From positions 1 through 6,400 of the forward strand of contig JAFZUH010000347.1 of assembly GCA_017618435.1 (NCBI GenBank): a stretch of DNA of 6,400 nt, given 5' to 3'. Under the pieces are notes generated by a model that searched no databases, was not told where the DNA came from, and worked only from the letters and a program-made list of their open reading frames with translations. Of this stretch, positions 6,226 through 6,400 are shown piece after piece (the stretch's first letter is position 1; each line of letters starts with the position of its first letter). The stretch is from Bacteroidales bacterium. Lineage in GTDB: Bacteria > Bacteroidota > Bacteroidia > Bacteroidales > WCHB1-69. The position numbers and the translations under genes were made by a program.

Positions 6226-6400
6226 TCCTAATTTACATTTTGTGTTTTGGGGATATAGTGAAGTATTTTAGTACTACAAAAATTCTATCCTCATTCCACG
6301 AAAAACAAGTGCAAAATTACAATTTTTATCCGATATTTTTCACTTTATGAAAAAATAAAAATTATCAACTTTTCCACTATTTACCACATAGGGGTTTGCG
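6226..6400. other. Intergenic region ahead of the operon, with weak inverted and direct repeats
   Basis: This AT-rich stretch runs to the window edge and holds no open frame of useful size. It contains the -7 element at 6312-6319, overlapped by the inverted repeat AAAATT-AC-AATTTT (6313-6326). An inverted repeat TTTTTCA/TGAAAAA (6336-6342 and 6348-6354, five-base loop) lies just upstream of the promoter. An 8-base palindrome TAGTACTA (6269-6276) lies in the presumed leader. Two TTnCCAC copies occur exactly 10 bases apart (6372-6377 and 6382-6387). Any could be an operator, but all are short in AT-rich DNA and none is established. No tRNA, riboswitch or other structured RNA was recognised. Confidence 0.35.
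6312..6319 (-). promoter_or_regulatory. Putative Bacteroidota -7 promoter element (TAATTTTG)
   Basis: Read on the minus strand, 6319-6312 is TAATTTTG, an exact match to the TAnnTTTG -7 element of the Bacteroidota primary sigma factor. It sits about 86 bases before the ATG at 6225, so transcription would start near 6305 and leave an 80-base leader. No good TTTG -33 element is found at the usual 19-21 base distance; only weak G/T-containing sequence is there. The assignment therefore rests on the -7 match and on its position ahead of the first gene of the operon. Confidence 0.5.

Noticed and set aside
6241..6305. Riboswitch or attenuator in the leader
   Set aside because: Only a weak imperfect pairing (GGATATAG near 6251 with CTATCC near 6285) and a short palindrome are present. 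There is no known aptamer motif and no T-run terminator before the first gene.
1..6400. CRISPR arrays, insertion sequences, tRNA or rRNA genes
   Set aside because: No regularly spaced long repeats, no transposase motifs or terminal inverted repeats, and no cloverleaf or rRNA-like segment were found on reading.

Overview
The window looks like AT-rich chromosomal DNA of a Bacteroidota (Bacteroidales-like) bacterium. Evidence for this is the lack of usable Shine-Dalgarno sequences before most genes, a TAnnTTTG-type -7 promoter element ahead of the main operon, and the protein architectures. No species can be named from the sequence alone.

Layout: a rightward partial gene at the left edge (2-1048) encodes the C-terminal part of a polytopic membrane protein, possibly of the polysaccharide-polymerase (EpsG/Wzy-like) kind. 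It converges on a leftward four-gene operon that fills the rest of the window. A perfect 13-bp stem hairpin (1048-1076) sits between them and probably ends transcription from the operon. A promoter region lies at 6226-6400.

The operon (minus strand, 6225 to 1103) is very compact. Its order is (1) a polar amino-acid binding-protein/permease fusion, (2) a GlnQ/HisP-type ABC ATPase, (3) a membrane-anchored Cache-PP2C(SpoIIE)-HATPase protein, and (4) a STAS anti-anti-sigma-type protein. The junctions are a 4-bp ATGA overlap, a 17-bp gap and a 4-bp gap, so the genes are probably co-transcribed and partly co-translated. Genes 1 and 2 together make a complete small ABC importer. Genes 3 and 4 make a complete partner-switching module, with phosphatase, kinase and phospho-acceptor.

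The most interesting point is that the ABC ATPase carries about 115 extra C-terminal residues. By eye these align along their whole length with the anti-sigma-kinase-like HATPase domain at the end of gene 3, but they have lost the ATP-binding residues. The transporter and the signalling module would therefore share a domain, which suggests that nutrient uptake and partner switching are physically coupled. In addition, the two lobes of the binding protein fused to the permease occur in reverse order (lobe II before lobe I). The final target of the pathway (sigma factor or other effector) is not in the window.
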